From positions 1 to 64,000 of the forward strand of contig CAZBXL010000010.1 in the NCBI GenBank assembly GCA_964495785.1: a stretch of 64,000 nt of DNA. Reading direction: 5' to 3'. The position numbers and the translations under genes are program-made. Positions 37,590 to 46,283 of this stretch are shown in pieces (position 1 is the first letter of the stretch; each line of letters starts with the position of its first letter). Under the pieces are notes generated by a model. That model was not told the origin of the DNA. It was given only the letters and a program-made list of their open reading frames with translations, and did not search any database. Source of the stretch: RFSX01 sp964495785. GTDB taxonomy: Bacteria; Bacteroidota; Bacteroidia; Chitinophagales; Saprospiraceae.

Positions 37590-39818
37590 ATGCCAAAAGG
37601 AAAAGCAATAACGAAAAGTGAAATAATTGAGATAGACAAAGAGTACAAATCTTTGTTTGCTAAAGTACAGCAGAATTCCACAGAATTAGATAAGGAGAAT
37701 CTTCAGAAAGCTTACGATCTTATTATTTCAGCTCATAAATATCAAAGACGGAAGTCTGGAGAGCCGTATGTTTTTCACCCCATAGAAGTCGCAAGAATAT
37801 GTCATGACGAGATTGGATTAGGAGCTACCTCTGTAATAGCAGCATTATTGCATGATGTAGTGGAGGACACTGAAGTTACGCAGGATGAAATTAAAGAAAT
37901 ATTTGGCGAGAAGATAAGTCTTATAGTGGATGGCTTAACCAAGTTAGATGGAACTTATAATGGTGAAAATAAACAAGCTGAAAATTTTAAAAAAGTTCTA
38001 AGTTCTTTAGTTTTTGATGTACGAGTAATTCTTATTAAGATGGCTGATAGACTTCACAATTTGAGGACTATAGATGCCATGCCTAGAAACAAACAAATAA
38101 GAATAGCGGCTGAGACATCTTACATATACGCCCCGTTAGCTCATAGATTAGGTCTGTACAACATCAGAATCGAATTCAACGATATCTGTATGAAAATTAA
38201 TGATCCACACACTTATAATGAGATCGCTGAGAAACTAGAATCATCTGAGTCTGATAGATCTGAATACATAAAGAAATTTATCGAACCATTAAAAGATAAG
38301 CTCAATGAATTAGAGATAGATTACAGAGTGATAGGAAGATCAAAAGCCATATCATCCATAGCCAATAAAATAGAGAAAAAGCAGATCCCATTTGAGGAAA
38401 TTTATGACCTCTTTGCAGTGAGGATTATAGCAGATATAGACAAAGAGAAAGAAAAAAGCATAAGCTGGCAGATATACTCCATTATCACAGACGTCTATAA
38501 ACCAATCCCTGAGAGACTTAAAGATTGGATCACTACACCTAAGAGTAATGGGTATGAATCGCTACATACAACAGTTATAGGTCCTAATGGTAGATATGTC
38601 GAAGTGCAGGTCAGATCAGAAAGAATGGATGATATCGCAGAAAGAGGTTTTGCGGCCCATTGGAAATACAAAGGAGTTAAAGATAACAATAACGTCTATG
38701 ACAAATGGCTTGATAATATAAGAGGGCTATTAGATTCGCAGCATTCTGATGCGCTAGAATTCGTTAATGACTTCAAGACTAATTTATTTATAAAAGAAGT
38801 CTTCGTATTCACACCTAATGGTGATATGCGTATGTTACCAGAAGGGGCTACAGCTTTGGATTTTGCTTTTGATATCCACTCAGATGTTGGATACCACGCT
38901 ACTTCTATTAAAGTCAATAATAAACTGGTCCCTATGGGCCACAAACTTGAGAACGGCGATCAAGTCCAAGTTGTCACGAATAAAAATCAAAAACCATCAG
39001 AGCATTGGTTAAAACTTACAGTAACTGGAAAGGCCAGGTCAAAAATAAGATCTGCCATGAAAGAAGAAAAAAGACAACGAGGAGAATTTGGCAAGGAAGC
39101 TCTTATGAGAAAGCTAAAGAATAACAAACTTGGCTTTGAAGATAATGTTGACTTCTTAGTAAAACAGCTGGGCTACACCAACAGACCAGATTTATATTTT
39201 GACTTGGCCACTGATGTTATTAAGATGCCTGACCTCAAGAATTTTGAAATAGAAAACAATAAACTCGTAGGTGTAAAAGAAGAAGAAAGTGACAAAGGAC
39301 ATCAGGCGCCTATCGACAAAATCATTAAACCCAAAAAGCTTAAAAAGAGATCAAAATCAAATATACTTGTAGACGGCGAACCAATAGAGCAATATGACTA
39401 CTCTCTTGCTAAATGTTGCACTCCAGTTCAAGGGGATGATATCTTTGCCTACTTAACCGCCGGCAATGGTCTTAAAATACACACGATAAACTGTAAGAAC
39501 GCTACTCACCTATTGGCAAACTTTAGTTACAGAGTACTCAAGGCGGAATGGGATGGAATGACAGAAACTAATTTTTCTGTAGAACTCCGAATAGAGGGTG
39601 TTGATTCTGGACCAGGCGTCATACAAAAAATCTCTAATGAGCTATCTAATAATTTAGGGATCAATATTAGGTCATTCAGTATAGAAGGAACAGAAGGATA
39701 CTTCTTAGGTAAAGTAGGTATCTTTGTTTTGAATAAAGATCAACTGCATATAGTTATCAACGCAATAAAGAAACTTGAAGGGATCTCAAATGTTACTAGA
39801 ATAAATAAAGATGAATAG
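37590..39818 (+). CDS. Bifunctional (p)ppGpp synthetase/hydrolase (RelA/SpoT)
   Basis: This 742-residue RSH protein makes and degrades the stringent-response alarmone. The N-terminal hydrolase domain keeps the HD site (YVFHPIEVA, IAALLHDVVEDT). The synthetase domain has YDLFAVRII, TTPKSNGYESLHTTV and RGFAAHWKYKG. The regulatory half contains a TGS domain (VFTPNGDMRMLPEGATALDF), a conserved-cysteine region (SLAKCCTPVQGDDIFAYLT) and a C-terminal ACT domain. Both catalytic domains look intact, so it is SpoT/Rel-like and not a RelA-only enzyme. A good Shine-Dalgarno-like AGGAAGGGAAAG precedes the ATG. The fur-family gene overlaps its last 8 bases. Confidence 0.96.
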   Translation: MPKGKAITKSEIIEIDKEYKSLFAKVQQNSTELDKENLQKAYDLIISAHKYQRRKSGEPYVFHPIEVARICHDEIGLGATSVIAALLHDVVEDTEVTQDEIKEIFGEKISLIVDGLTKLDGTYNGENKQAENFKKVLSSLVFDVRVILIKMADRLHNLRTIDAMPRNKQIRIAAETSYIYAPLAHRLGLYNIRIEFNDICMKINDPHTYNEIAEKLESSESDRSEYIKKFIEPLKDKLNELEIDYRVIGRSKAISSIANKIEKKQIPFEEIYDLFAVRIIADIDKEKEKSISWQIYSIITDVYKPIPERLKDWITTPKSNGYESLHTTVIGPNGRYVEVQVRSERMDDIAERGFAAHWKYKGVKDNNNVYDKWLDNIRGLLDSQHSDALEFVNDFKTNLFIKEVFVFTPNGDMRMLPEGATALDFAFDIHSDVGYHATSIKVNNKLVPMGHKLENGDQVQVVTNKNQKPSEHWLKLTVTGKARSKIRSAMKEEKRQRGEFGKEALMRKLKNNKLGFEDNVDFLVKQLGYTNRPDLYFDLATDVIKMPDLKNFEIENNKLVGVKEEESDKGHQAPIDKIIKPKKLKKRSKSNILVDGEPIEQYDYSLAKCCTPVQGDDIFAYLTAGNGLKIHTINCKNATHLLANFSYRVLKAEWDGMTETNFSVELRIEGVDSGPGVIQKISNELSNNLGINIRSFSIEGTEGYFLGKVGIFVLNKDQLHIVINAIKKLEGISNVTRINKDE

Positions 39819-40293
39819 CCCCGAAGCACATATCAATAAAATAATAGAGGAGGTAAAGAGCATTTTTACTAATTACTTAGAAAAAATGAACTACAGAAAA
39901 ACTCCTGAACGATATGCTATTTTAGAAGAAATATATCGTAGAAGTGATCACTTTGATGCTGAGGCTTTATATATCCATATGAAAAATCAAAACTACAGAG
40001 TATCAAGGGCTACAGTATACAATACTTTAGAAGTCTTGGTCAATTGCGATCTCGTTACTAAACATCAATTTGGTAAAAACTTAACGCAGTATGAAAAATC
40101 ATATGGGTTTAAGCAGCATGATCATCTCATCTGTATTGACTGTGGTAATGTCTTGGAGTTCTGTGATCCAAGAATCCAAAACATAAAAGATATGATGGGA
40201 GACATACTCAAATTTGAAGTAACACACCACTCACTTAATCTCTACGGCAAATGCAATGGTGCATGTGATAAGTCAGCTGCTGCTCACTTATAA
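39811..40293 (+). CDS. Fur-family metal-dependent transcriptional regulator
   Basis: This 160-residue protein has an N-terminal winged helix (YRKTPERYAILEEIY; YRVSRATVYNTLEVL) and a C-terminal metal-binding and dimer domain (KQHDHLICIDCGNVLEF, with a second Cys pair around GKCNGAC). These features place it in the Fur/Zur/PerR family; which metal or peroxide it senses cannot be decided. Its ATG lies inside the last codons of the RSH gene (8-base overlap), so translation is probably coupled. A stress-response/metal regulator pair in this order is, to my recollection, common in Bacteroidota. It converges on the metal permease-DtxR fusion gene with an 8-base gap. Confidence 0.93.
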   Translation: MNSPEAHINKIIEEVKSIFTNYLEKMNYRKTPERYAILEEIYRRSDHFDAEALYIHMKNQNYRVSRATVYNTLEVLVNCDLVTKHQFGKNLTQYEKSYGFKQHDHLICIDCGNVLEFCDPRIQNIKDMMGDILKFEVTHHSLNLYGKCNGACDKSAAAHL

Positions 40294-40301
40294 TACGGCA
40301 T

Positions 40302-41564
40302 CTACCTCTTCATAGGTATAGGAGAATCATGCGGATCACTTACAGGGAATCCTAAAGTCTTATCAATCTCATCTAATAATTCTTCTGTTAGAAAGTGCTC
40401 TAACATGTCGGCTTCATCATGAATCTGATCCGATTTGAGCCCCATCTGTCTTACCTGATACGTTTCCCATAATCTATGTGCCCTTACGAGCTGCTCTGCT
40501 TTATTTATTCCCTCCTTACTGAGAATAACAACGTTGTCGTTTACTGAGAGTAGACTACTTTTAGACATCAGTTTTGACGAGTTTAGAATTTTACGCTCAC
40601 TATAATTAAGGTTTTTTGCTATTGTCTTGATAGGCATACCTTCAGTAAGTGGATTTTTAATGACTTGTCTTAATATATCTTCACGCAATATTCTTTTACC
40701 TTCTAATCTTTTTTGAAAAAATGAAAAGATGAGACCACTCGATGGAGAAAACATGACTGCCAGAAAATAAAAAGATGTCGCTACCAGAGTCATTGTCGGT
40801 CCTGGAGGAAAGTCAAAAAGAATAGAAATAAATATACCACCAATTGCAGAAAGGACTCCTATAATCGCAGATATGACTATCACGTTCTTAAACTTATTGG
40901 ACAAAAGAAGTGCCGTAGAAGCAGGTGTTATTAACATCGCAACAACTAATATGACGCCTACTGCACGCAATGAAACCACAATAGAAAATGACAAGAGCAA
41001 CATCAAAAAATAATGCATGGCCTTAGTGGATATACCCATTGTCTCAGCTATGGTAGGTTGGAAGGTTGTGATAAATAAAGGCCTGTAAAACAAAATAACA
41101 CTCGCAACGGTATACAATGCTACAATGACTGTCAGAAAAATATCTTCTTCGCCTATACCTATAACGTTACCGAATAAGAAATGATCTAAGTCTAAATGAA
41201 CTGATCCATGACTCTCGAGCCAAGTTATTCCTATCACTCCTATGGCAAACATCGTCGTAAAGATTATCCCAATCGCAGCATCGTTTTTAGTACTCACATG
41301 TTGTTGGATTAGAGAGATGATCAATGCTGTGATCAATCCCGCTACAGAAGCTCCAATAAAAAATCCTATCGAGCTATATCCTACGAATAAAAAGGCTACA
41401 AAAATACCTGGCAGAACAGCATGAGATAAAGCATCACCGATAAGTGACATATTTCTCAATACTATAAAGCATCCTAAGATCCCACACATCATTCCTACAA
41501 GACTTGCAGTAAATAGGGCTCTTGGAACCCAAGGCAATGATAAATGATCTAAAACTTCCATCAT
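40302..41564 (-). CDS. Metal ABC transporter permease fused to a DtxR-like regulatory domain
   Basis: Residues about 1-280 are an ABC-3 family integral permease (ZnuB/MntB type), with about eight helices and the stretch NMSLIGDALSHAVLPG typical of the family. Residues about 285-420 are soluble: a winged-helix-like part (PIKTIAKNLNYSERKI) and an iron-dependent-repressor dimerisation domain with metal-ligand-like residues (RAHRLWETYQV; HDEADMLEHFLTEELLDEID). The fusion puts a metal-sensing domain on the transporter itself, suggesting direct feedback on zinc, manganese or iron uptake; I believe such fusions occur elsewhere in Bacteroidota. The cognate ATPase and binding protein are not in the window. 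It is convergent with the fur-family gene. Confidence 0.88.
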   Translation of the reverse strand: MMEVLDHLSLPWVPRALFTASLVGMMCGILGCFIVLRNMSLIGDALSHAVLPGIFVAFLFVGYSSIGFFIGASVAGLITALIISLIQQHVSTKNDAAIGIIFTTMFAIGVIGITWLESHGSVHLDLDHFLFGNVIGIGEEDIFLTVIVALYTVASVILFYRPLFITTFQPTIAETMGISTKAMHYFLMLLLSFSIVVSLRAVGVILVVAMLITPASTALLLSNKFKNVIVISAIIGVLSAIGGIFISILFDFPPGPTMTLVATSFYFLAVMFSPSSGLIFSFFQKRLEGKRILREDILRQVIKNPLTEGMPIKTIAKNLNYSERKILNSSKLMSKSSLLSVNDNVVILSKEGINKAEQLVRAHRLWETYQVRQMGLKSDQIHDEADMLEHFLTEELLDEIDKTLGFPVSDPHDSPIPMKR

Positions 41565-41618
41565 AAATTACTAAAGTTTAGATAAATGTAATATAATTTT
41601 TAGACTCATCTAAAACAT

Positions 41619-41828
41619 CTCAAAAATTACACCTTCCTTGAGTGCATATGGAGAGATTTTGACATTCAATATANNNNNNNNNNNNNNNNNNNNNNNNNNN
41701 NNNNNNNNNNNNNNNNNNNNNNNNNNNNNNNNNNNNNNNNNNNNNNNNNNNNNNNNNNNNNNNNNNNNNNNNNCTCAAAAATTACACCTTCCTTGAGTGC
41801 ATATGGAGAGATTTTGACATTCAATATA
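41619..41828. repeat. Exact 55-bp duplication flanking a 100-N gap
   Basis: Bases 41619-41673 and 41774-41828 are identical, separated by N from 41674 to 41773. This is the pattern of two contigs whose overlapping ends were not merged, so the gap and one copy should not exist. Removing them restores a normal C-terminus for the phosphatase gene. Confidence 0.92.
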
Positions 41829-42697
41829 CTATCGATCCTTTTAAATAAATAATCTATAAGAAGTAGAGACTCTACACTGAGATCTGCCCTGCTTTCAGGC
41901 ATTAAAGGAAATCGAAGACGATCTTTTAGTGGCAAATAGATAACCTGATTAATCATATTAATTACGTCTTCTCTTGATATACTTCTATCAGTTCTTGCCT
42001 TATGCTGACAAGTAGATTCAATGATCTCAAAAGGCCCCGAAGATCCTACAAGATCGATGGCTTTAAAATTATTTAAATGATAAAACAGATCTGATAATTG
42101 AACATCTAAATGATTGTAGATCATATCTTTACGATATTCAGTAAGAGGATCTACATACTCAAATTGATGTCGTAATTGTGATATGCCAACATTGATAGAT
42201 GTATAATACTCTATTGTTTTTCCTCGTGATAGGATAAACTCTACACTACCCCCACCGATATCTATTATGAGACTATCTGCTTGTAATTTTATATCTGAAT
42301 GCAATACCCCACTATAGATGAGTTCAGCTTCTCGCTGGCCACTGATAACTTCAATCTCTACTCCGCATTCAGAGTGAACTCTATCGATAAATATTTTAGC
42401 ATTTTTAGCAGATCTTAATGCGGCAGTACCTACGGCTTTAACTCTACTTAACACTATTCCATATTGCTCACACTTAAGTACAATATCCTTAAAGGCGGCG
42501 AGGCCCCTATCCATCGTTTCTTCTGATAAATACTCGATGCCATCTTTAGCAAGGTAAACGAATTTCCTTTCTCTATAAATCTCCTTAAATTTCTGACTAT
42601 CAGCTAAGTAAGACACTATTAAAAGGTGAAATGTATTACTACCTATATCTATAACTGCCAGATTACGAGACTCACTGTCTGCTTTTACCTGCCTCAA
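41666..42697 (-). CDS. Ppx/GppA-family phosphatase, 3' end disturbed by an assembly artefact
   Basis: This ASKHA-fold enzyme belongs to the exopolyphosphatase / pppGpp phosphohydrolase family. The phosphate-1 motif is NLAVIDIGSNTFHLLI, followed by TAALRSAKNA, an ISGQREAELIYSGV stretch and the phosphate-2 motif SLIIDIGGGSVEFIL. At about 310 residues it corresponds to the short form without an extra HD domain. As assembled, the frame runs into N and ends artificially. If the duplicated 55 bp are collapsed, the protein continues ALKEGVIFEMF and stops at 41610-41612, which is a natural end. The start is TTG at 42697 and overlaps the upstream lipoprotein gene by 26 bases. Confidence 0.88.
   Translation of the reverse strand: MRQVKADSESRNLAVIDIGSNTFHLLIVSYLADSQKFKEIYRERKFVYLAKDGIEYLSEETMDRGLAAFKDIVLKCEQYGIVLSRVKAVGTAALRSAKNAKIFIDRVHSECGVEIEVISGQREAELIYSGVLHSDIKLQADSLIIDIGGGSVEFILSRGKTIEYYTSINVGISQLRHQFEYVDPLTEYRKDMIYNHLDVQLSDLFYHLNNFKAIDLVGSSGPFEIIESTCQHKARTDRSISREDVINMINQVIYLPLKDRLRFPLMPESRADLSVESLLLIDYLFKRIDSILNVKISPYALKEGVIFEXXXXXXXXXXXXXXXXXXXXXXXXXXXXXXXXXXY
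41674..41773. other. Assembly gap of 100 N, probably spurious
   Basis: Placeholder gap between two identical 55-bp ends. See the duplication entry. Confidence 0.95.
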
Positions 42698-43175
42698 GGC
42701 CTTTTTGTATCATAGTTGTGTAGAATTGCTTGCCGGCTTCGGACATTTTATTAGCATATAAAGCCTTACCGTCCACAAAATAAATGAAGAATGCACACTT
42801 GTCAGTGTAGTAGATATCTGATTCTAAAACAATATTCCCTTCGATACTAAATATCTGTCTACCTAAGGACTTACAATCGGAAGGGATATCGGCTTGTAGA
42901 TCTGGACTTATATATGTCAAATTTGTTCTTATGCTCGCTTGTTCTCCTTGATTCATACTGAAAGGAAGATTATGAAATATGTAGTCTATCAGATCGCATT
43001 TGTTCCATAATTCCATCAACATCTCATTAGGCAATGGTTTGTATTTAGAGTTCTTAATCTTACTCATGGCCTGAGCTTCTTTCTCGACCTTAGTCACTTC
43101 TGGCTTAGATGGATTATCGTTTTTACAAGAAGCTATACTTACTATCATAGCAAGAATTATGATTATATATTTCAT
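42672..43175 (-). CDS. Small lipoprotein of unknown function
   Basis: The protein is 167 residues from the ATG at 43175 (the frame opens with a TTG at 43193, but the ATG gives a proper signal sequence and avoids overlap with the beta-barrel gene). The leader MKYIIIILAMIVSIASC carries a lipobox, so it should be lipid-anchored. The mature part has three more cysteines (NKCDLIDYIF; PSDCKSLGRQIF; YTDKCAFFIYFVDGKALY) that might form disulfides. I recognise no domain. It lies between the beta-barrel protein and the Ppx/GppA gene on the same strand, with near-contiguous or overlapping ends, so the three genes are probably one operon. Confidence 0.75.
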   Translation of the reverse strand: MKYIIIILAMIVSIASCKNDNPSKPEVTKVEKEAQAMSKIKNSKYKPLPNEMLMELWNKCDLIDYIFHNLPFSMNQGEQASIRTNLTYISPDLQADIPSDCKSLGRQIFSIEGNIVLESDIYYTDKCAFFIYFVDGKALYANKMSEAGKQFYTTMIQKGLEAGKSRQ

Positions 43176-43176
43176 A

Positions 43177-43794
43177 TTATAAGTTGTATTCAATTCTAAA
43201 AGTCCAATTAAAACTGTCTAAAGCATTAGTTCTGAATAAAGTATCACTATCTAATACATTGACAAATGAGTCTGTATAAAAAGTACGGAAAGTTAGCCTT
43301 TTTGTAAAAGAATAATAAATACCTATACGTCCACTGATATCGTGGGTCTTAAAATCGCCTTCTTGACCTGCTAAGATATTGTTAGATGTACCTACAGCAA
43401 TTAGATATGCATAAGACAAACCTACAAAAGCACCGACTTTGTGATAATCTTCTTTCTCTACATACCAATCATTAATCTGCCCATACACAGGGAGTTCTAC
43501 ATAATTGAGAGTCGTCGCATCATCCCCACCAGTACTGAATCCTACAGATGGTCGGCTACCTTTCTGTACATATAATAATTCCATATTGACATCGAATTTA
43601 TCATCAATATCATAGGATAATTTGAGTCCAGCAGTCAGTCCTAATTTATCGTATCCACTAAGGCTATCTCCCCCTAACTGTGAGGCAGTAAGTCCTGCGA
43701 CAACAGCCGCATCAAAGGCTCTTTGCGACATTAGACAAGAACTTGAGATAAAAATGAAAAATAGTATTCTCAAATTCATATTAAGAGTATTCAT
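43177..43794 (-). CDS. Outer-membrane beta-barrel protein (PorT-like family)
   Basis: This protein of 205 residues starts with a signal peptide cleaved near CLMS-QRAFDAAVVAG. The mature protein has the alternating hydrophobic strands and terminal aromatic/hydrophobic residue typical of small outer-membrane barrels (FDAAVVAGLTASQLGGDSL, LGLTAGLKLSYDIDD, VNMELLYVQKGSRP, ending WTFRIEYNL). This matches the OMP_b-brl_2 / PorT-like group found in Bacteroidota, most of which have no assigned function. Two ATGs are possible (43794 and 43779); the second gives a more standard leader. It is first in a three-gene minus-strand unit. Confidence 0.82.
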   Translation of the reverse strand: MNTLNMNLRILFFIFISSSCLMSQRAFDAAVVAGLTASQLGGDSLSGYDKLGLTAGLKLSYDIDDKFDVNMELLYVQKGSRPSVGFSTGGDDATTLNYVELPVYGQINDWYVEKEDYHKVGAFVGLSYAYLIAVGTSNNILAGQEGDFKTHDISGRIGIYYSFTKRLTFRTFYTDSFVNVLDSDTLFRTNALDSFNWTFRIEYNL

Positions 43795-43810
43795 ATATAT
43801 GATTTTCTTT

Positions 43811-43818
43811 TATATTTG
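43811..43818 (+). promoter_or_regulatory. Candidate -7 box (TATATTTG)
   Basis: Fits TAnnTTTG, 16 bases before the ATG at 43835. A -33 element is not evident. Confidence 0.4.
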
Positions 43819-43834
43819 GGGTCTACAGAGAAAT

Positions 43835-44122
43835 ATGGGACTAAAATACAATAATACGACTCTAAAAAACTTGCAACAGATATTTGTAGAGTCAGAATAT
43901 TCCGTTAGATACGAAAGAGGACAATTTAAGTCAGGGTATTGTGTCATACATGACAAGAAAATCATTGTTATCAATAAATTCTTTGATATCAAAGGGAAGA
44001 TCGAAAGCTTTCTCGATATCCTCTCCCAAGTACACCTACAGGAATCGACTCTAACTGACAAAAGCAAAAACTTTTTAAAAGTTGTAGAAAAATCCTACCA
44101 GTCAAAAGAAATGGTTGCATAA
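43835..44122 (+). CDS. Small conserved protein of unknown function
   Basis: The protein is 95 residues from the ATG at 43835. The frame is open further upstream (to 43622), but that part lies on top of the divergent beta-barrel gene and is not protein-like, so the short form is preferred; a -7 box at 43811 supports it. The sequence is compact and charged (LKYNNTTLKNLQQIFVESEY, VRYERGQFKSGYCVIHDKKI, VINKFFDIKGKIESFLDIL) with no signal or membrane segment, so it should be cytosolic. I recall close relatives of this small protein across Bacteroidota, always uncharacterised; that recollection should be checked. Confidence 0.7.
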   Translation: MGLKYNNTTLKNLQQIFVESEYSVRYERGQFKSGYCVIHDKKIIVINKFFDIKGKIESFLDILSQVHLQESTLTDKSKNFLKVVEKSYQSKEMVA

Positions 44123-44301
44123 TCCTACTACGCAGTATTTTACCTTACTGAGTTCAAGGTAAAATCACACCATTTACAAGAGGATATCTCCCCGGTATAG
44201 ACTATATTATTAGATTACAGTAGTACCATTTAAACAAAACTTTATTGAGTTCTGTATTAACTACTCTTATATTGTATCATTGTAAAAATTGAATAACGAT
44301 T

Positions 44302-45063
44302 ATGAGGATAGTGGCATTAGGTACTGGTACGTCTCAGGGTGTGCCTATGATTGGGTGCAAGTGTGATGTATGCCTATCTGGAGATTCTCAAGACAAGAGA
44401 CTAAGATCATCTATCTATATCGAAACAAATGAGGCTAAGATTCTTATAGATATAGGTCCTGATTTCAGAACACAATTTCTAAGCAATAATATTGACTCTA
44501 TAGATATGGCTCTTATTACGCATGAGCACAATGATCATATTATTGGATTAGATGACATTAGAGCAATAAATTTTACACAAAAAAAATCTATACCCATATA
44601 CGCAGAAGAAAGAGTAGCCACTCAACTTAAGGATAGATTTGCGTATGCCTTTAATAGGAAAATCCCTGGACTCCCAAAAGTTGATATGATCAACATAGAG
44701 GAATTCAATGACTTTACTTACAAGGATGTAAATATCAGTCCAGTAAGAGTTATGCATGGTAGGTTACCGATATTAGCCTATCGTCTTAACGACCTCTCTT
44801 ACATTACAGATGCCAACTACATTGATGAAGCTTCTATTAATAAGTTAAGAGGCAGTAAGGTCCTCATTATCAATGCATTAAGAACAGATCCACATCCTAC
44901 ACACTTTAATCTAAATCAAGCTTTAGAGATGATTGAGATCTTGAATCCTGATAAAGCCTATATCACCCATGTCAGTCACGCCATGGGCTTGACTAAAGAA
45001 TGGTCTAAGTTATTACCCGACAATGTTTTTGCATTATCAGATGGTATGCAAATCAATATTTGA
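44302..45063 (+). CDS. Metallo-beta-lactamase-fold hydrolase (PhnP-like)
   Basis: This cytosolic protein of 253 residues starts MRIVALGTGTSQGVPMIGC and carries the metal motif THEHNDHIIGLDD, further ligands in VMHGRLPILAY and TDANY, and a late His in AYITHVSHAMG. Two early cysteines in CKCDVCLSGD occur in PhnP-like phosphodiesterases, where they bind a structural zinc. Members act on cyclic phosphodiesters or related compounds; the substrate here is unknown. The stop is followed by sprF, which is open in the same frame from the next codon. Confidence 0.9.
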   Translation: MRIVALGTGTSQGVPMIGCKCDVCLSGDSQDKRLRSSIYIETNEAKILIDIGPDFRTQFLSNNIDSIDMALITHEHNDHIIGLDDIRAINFTQKKSIPIYAEERVATQLKDRFAYAFNRKIPGLPKVDMINIEEFNDFTYKDVNISPVRVMHGRLPILAYRLNDLSYITDANYIDEASINKLRGSKVLIINALRTDPHPTHFNLNQALEMIEILNPDKAYITHVSHAMGLTKEWSKLLPDNVFALSDGMQINI

Positions 45064-45174
45064 ATAATTTGTATTTTTATTCACACAACATTTATCAAAA
45101 AATCAATTACCATATCGTATTTCATAAGTTACAGGGCACTGGTACTATTTCTATTATGTCTCTGTATTAATGAG

Positions 45175-46083
45175 GTGCATGCTCAGCAAGCACCTCAACA
45201 CTCCTTATATATGGTAGATCCTTACAGTATAAATCCCGCATATGCTGGATTTGATAAGTCTTTAAGTGCAAATCTTAATTATAGGGGACAATGGACAGGC
45301 ATAGATCAAAATCCTGCACAAATATTTGTAAATACCCACTTACCAATATATCTCTTAGACGGTGGCGCAGGAATACAGATCAGAAGAGATCGTACAGGTC
45401 TGGTCAGCAGAACTGAAATTGGAGTATCTTATAATAGAGTCATCCCAACCATAGTAGGAACACTCTCTGCTGGACTCAGGATAGGGCTACAACAATCTCG
45501 TTTTGATGGGACTCAAGTTATAACACCTGATGGAGAATATATTAACTCTACTATTAATCACAATGATCCCACATTACCTGATAATAATGTGTCGACTATT
45601 TCTCCGACTTGGACTGCAGGATTATTTTTTAGAAATGATTATTTAGACCTTGGCATGACAATATCTGATTTTGTTCCGGGAAGTTTACAATTAGATAATA
45701 TCCAGCTCGCAAATAACAAATTAGTAAACTTCTATACACAAATGCCACTGAAGGTCAAGAATATAGAAGTTCTACCGTCCGTTTTGATTAAGTCAGACTT
45801 CAATTATGTACAAACAGATCTATCGATTCTTGTAAAAAGTGGCAATATTTTTGGAGGTACAAGTATACGAGGTTACAATAGCAACTCTTTTGATTCCTTA
45901 GTTATATTAGGAGGCATACAGTTAAATGAGAACTACGCCGTAGCATACAGTTATGATGTAGGTATTAATGCGCTAAGAAACGCAACCCAAGGTACTCACG
46001 AGCTGCATATCAATTATAATTTAAATAAACTAATTGGTATAGGACTGCCGCCAGCAGTTATATATAACCCAAGAAATCTTTGA
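45175..46083 (+). CDS. PorP/SprF-family T9SS outer-membrane protein
   Basis: This is a PorP/SprF family barrel; in other Bacteroidota such proteins help T9SS substrates reach or attach at the surface and tether to the GldK ring. The mature start is typical: QQAPQHSLYMVDPYSINPAY, then AGFDKSLSANLNYRGQWTG. The coordinates given are from the first GTG, but the real start must be upstream: the codons before it spell a hydrophobic signal segment (RALVLFLLCLCINEVHA) preceded by two lysines. No ATG, GTG or TTG exists in that in-frame stretch (45064-45174), which follows the MBL stop directly. gldK begins 200 bases downstream, the order usual for porP-gldKLMN. Confidence 0.85.
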   Translation: MHAQQAPQHSLYMVDPYSINPAYAGFDKSLSANLNYRGQWTGIDQNPAQIFVNTHLPIYLLDGGAGIQIRRDRTGLVSRTEIGVSYNRVIPTIVGTLSAGLRIGLQQSRFDGTQVITPDGEYINSTINHNDPTLPDNNVSTISPTWTAGLFFRNDYLDLGMTISDFVPGSLQLDNIQLANNKLVNFYTQMPLKVKNIEVLPSVLIKSDFNYVQTDLSILVKSGNIFGGTSIRGYNSNSFDSLVILGGIQLNENYAVAYSYDVGINALRNATQGTHELHINYNLNKLIGIGLPPAVIYNPRNL

Positions 46084-46283
46084 TAAATTTTGAATTATAG
46101 ATCATTTGACAAAATACTTTATTATAAATTGCCGTTCAAATGATTGCAAAAGCAATTTTGTGATACAGTTATAACAGGCAATATTTATAGTATCATTTTT
46201 TTATTTGTAGATGGGAAACACTATTTTTACGAGTCTACAAACAAAAAGGGCGTTTTTAAGACTAGCAAAATCAGTTAATAAAC

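Noticed and set aside
43622..43834. Upstream part of the small conserved protein
   Set aside because: It overlaps the divergent beta-barrel gene and reads like antisense of it; the ATG at 43835 with a -7 box is better.
45061..45063. TGA as a sense codon or selenocysteine joining the MBL hydrolase and SprF
   Set aside because: TGA is used as an ordinary stop elsewhere in the window, and both proteins are full-length families with a signal peptide beginning after it.
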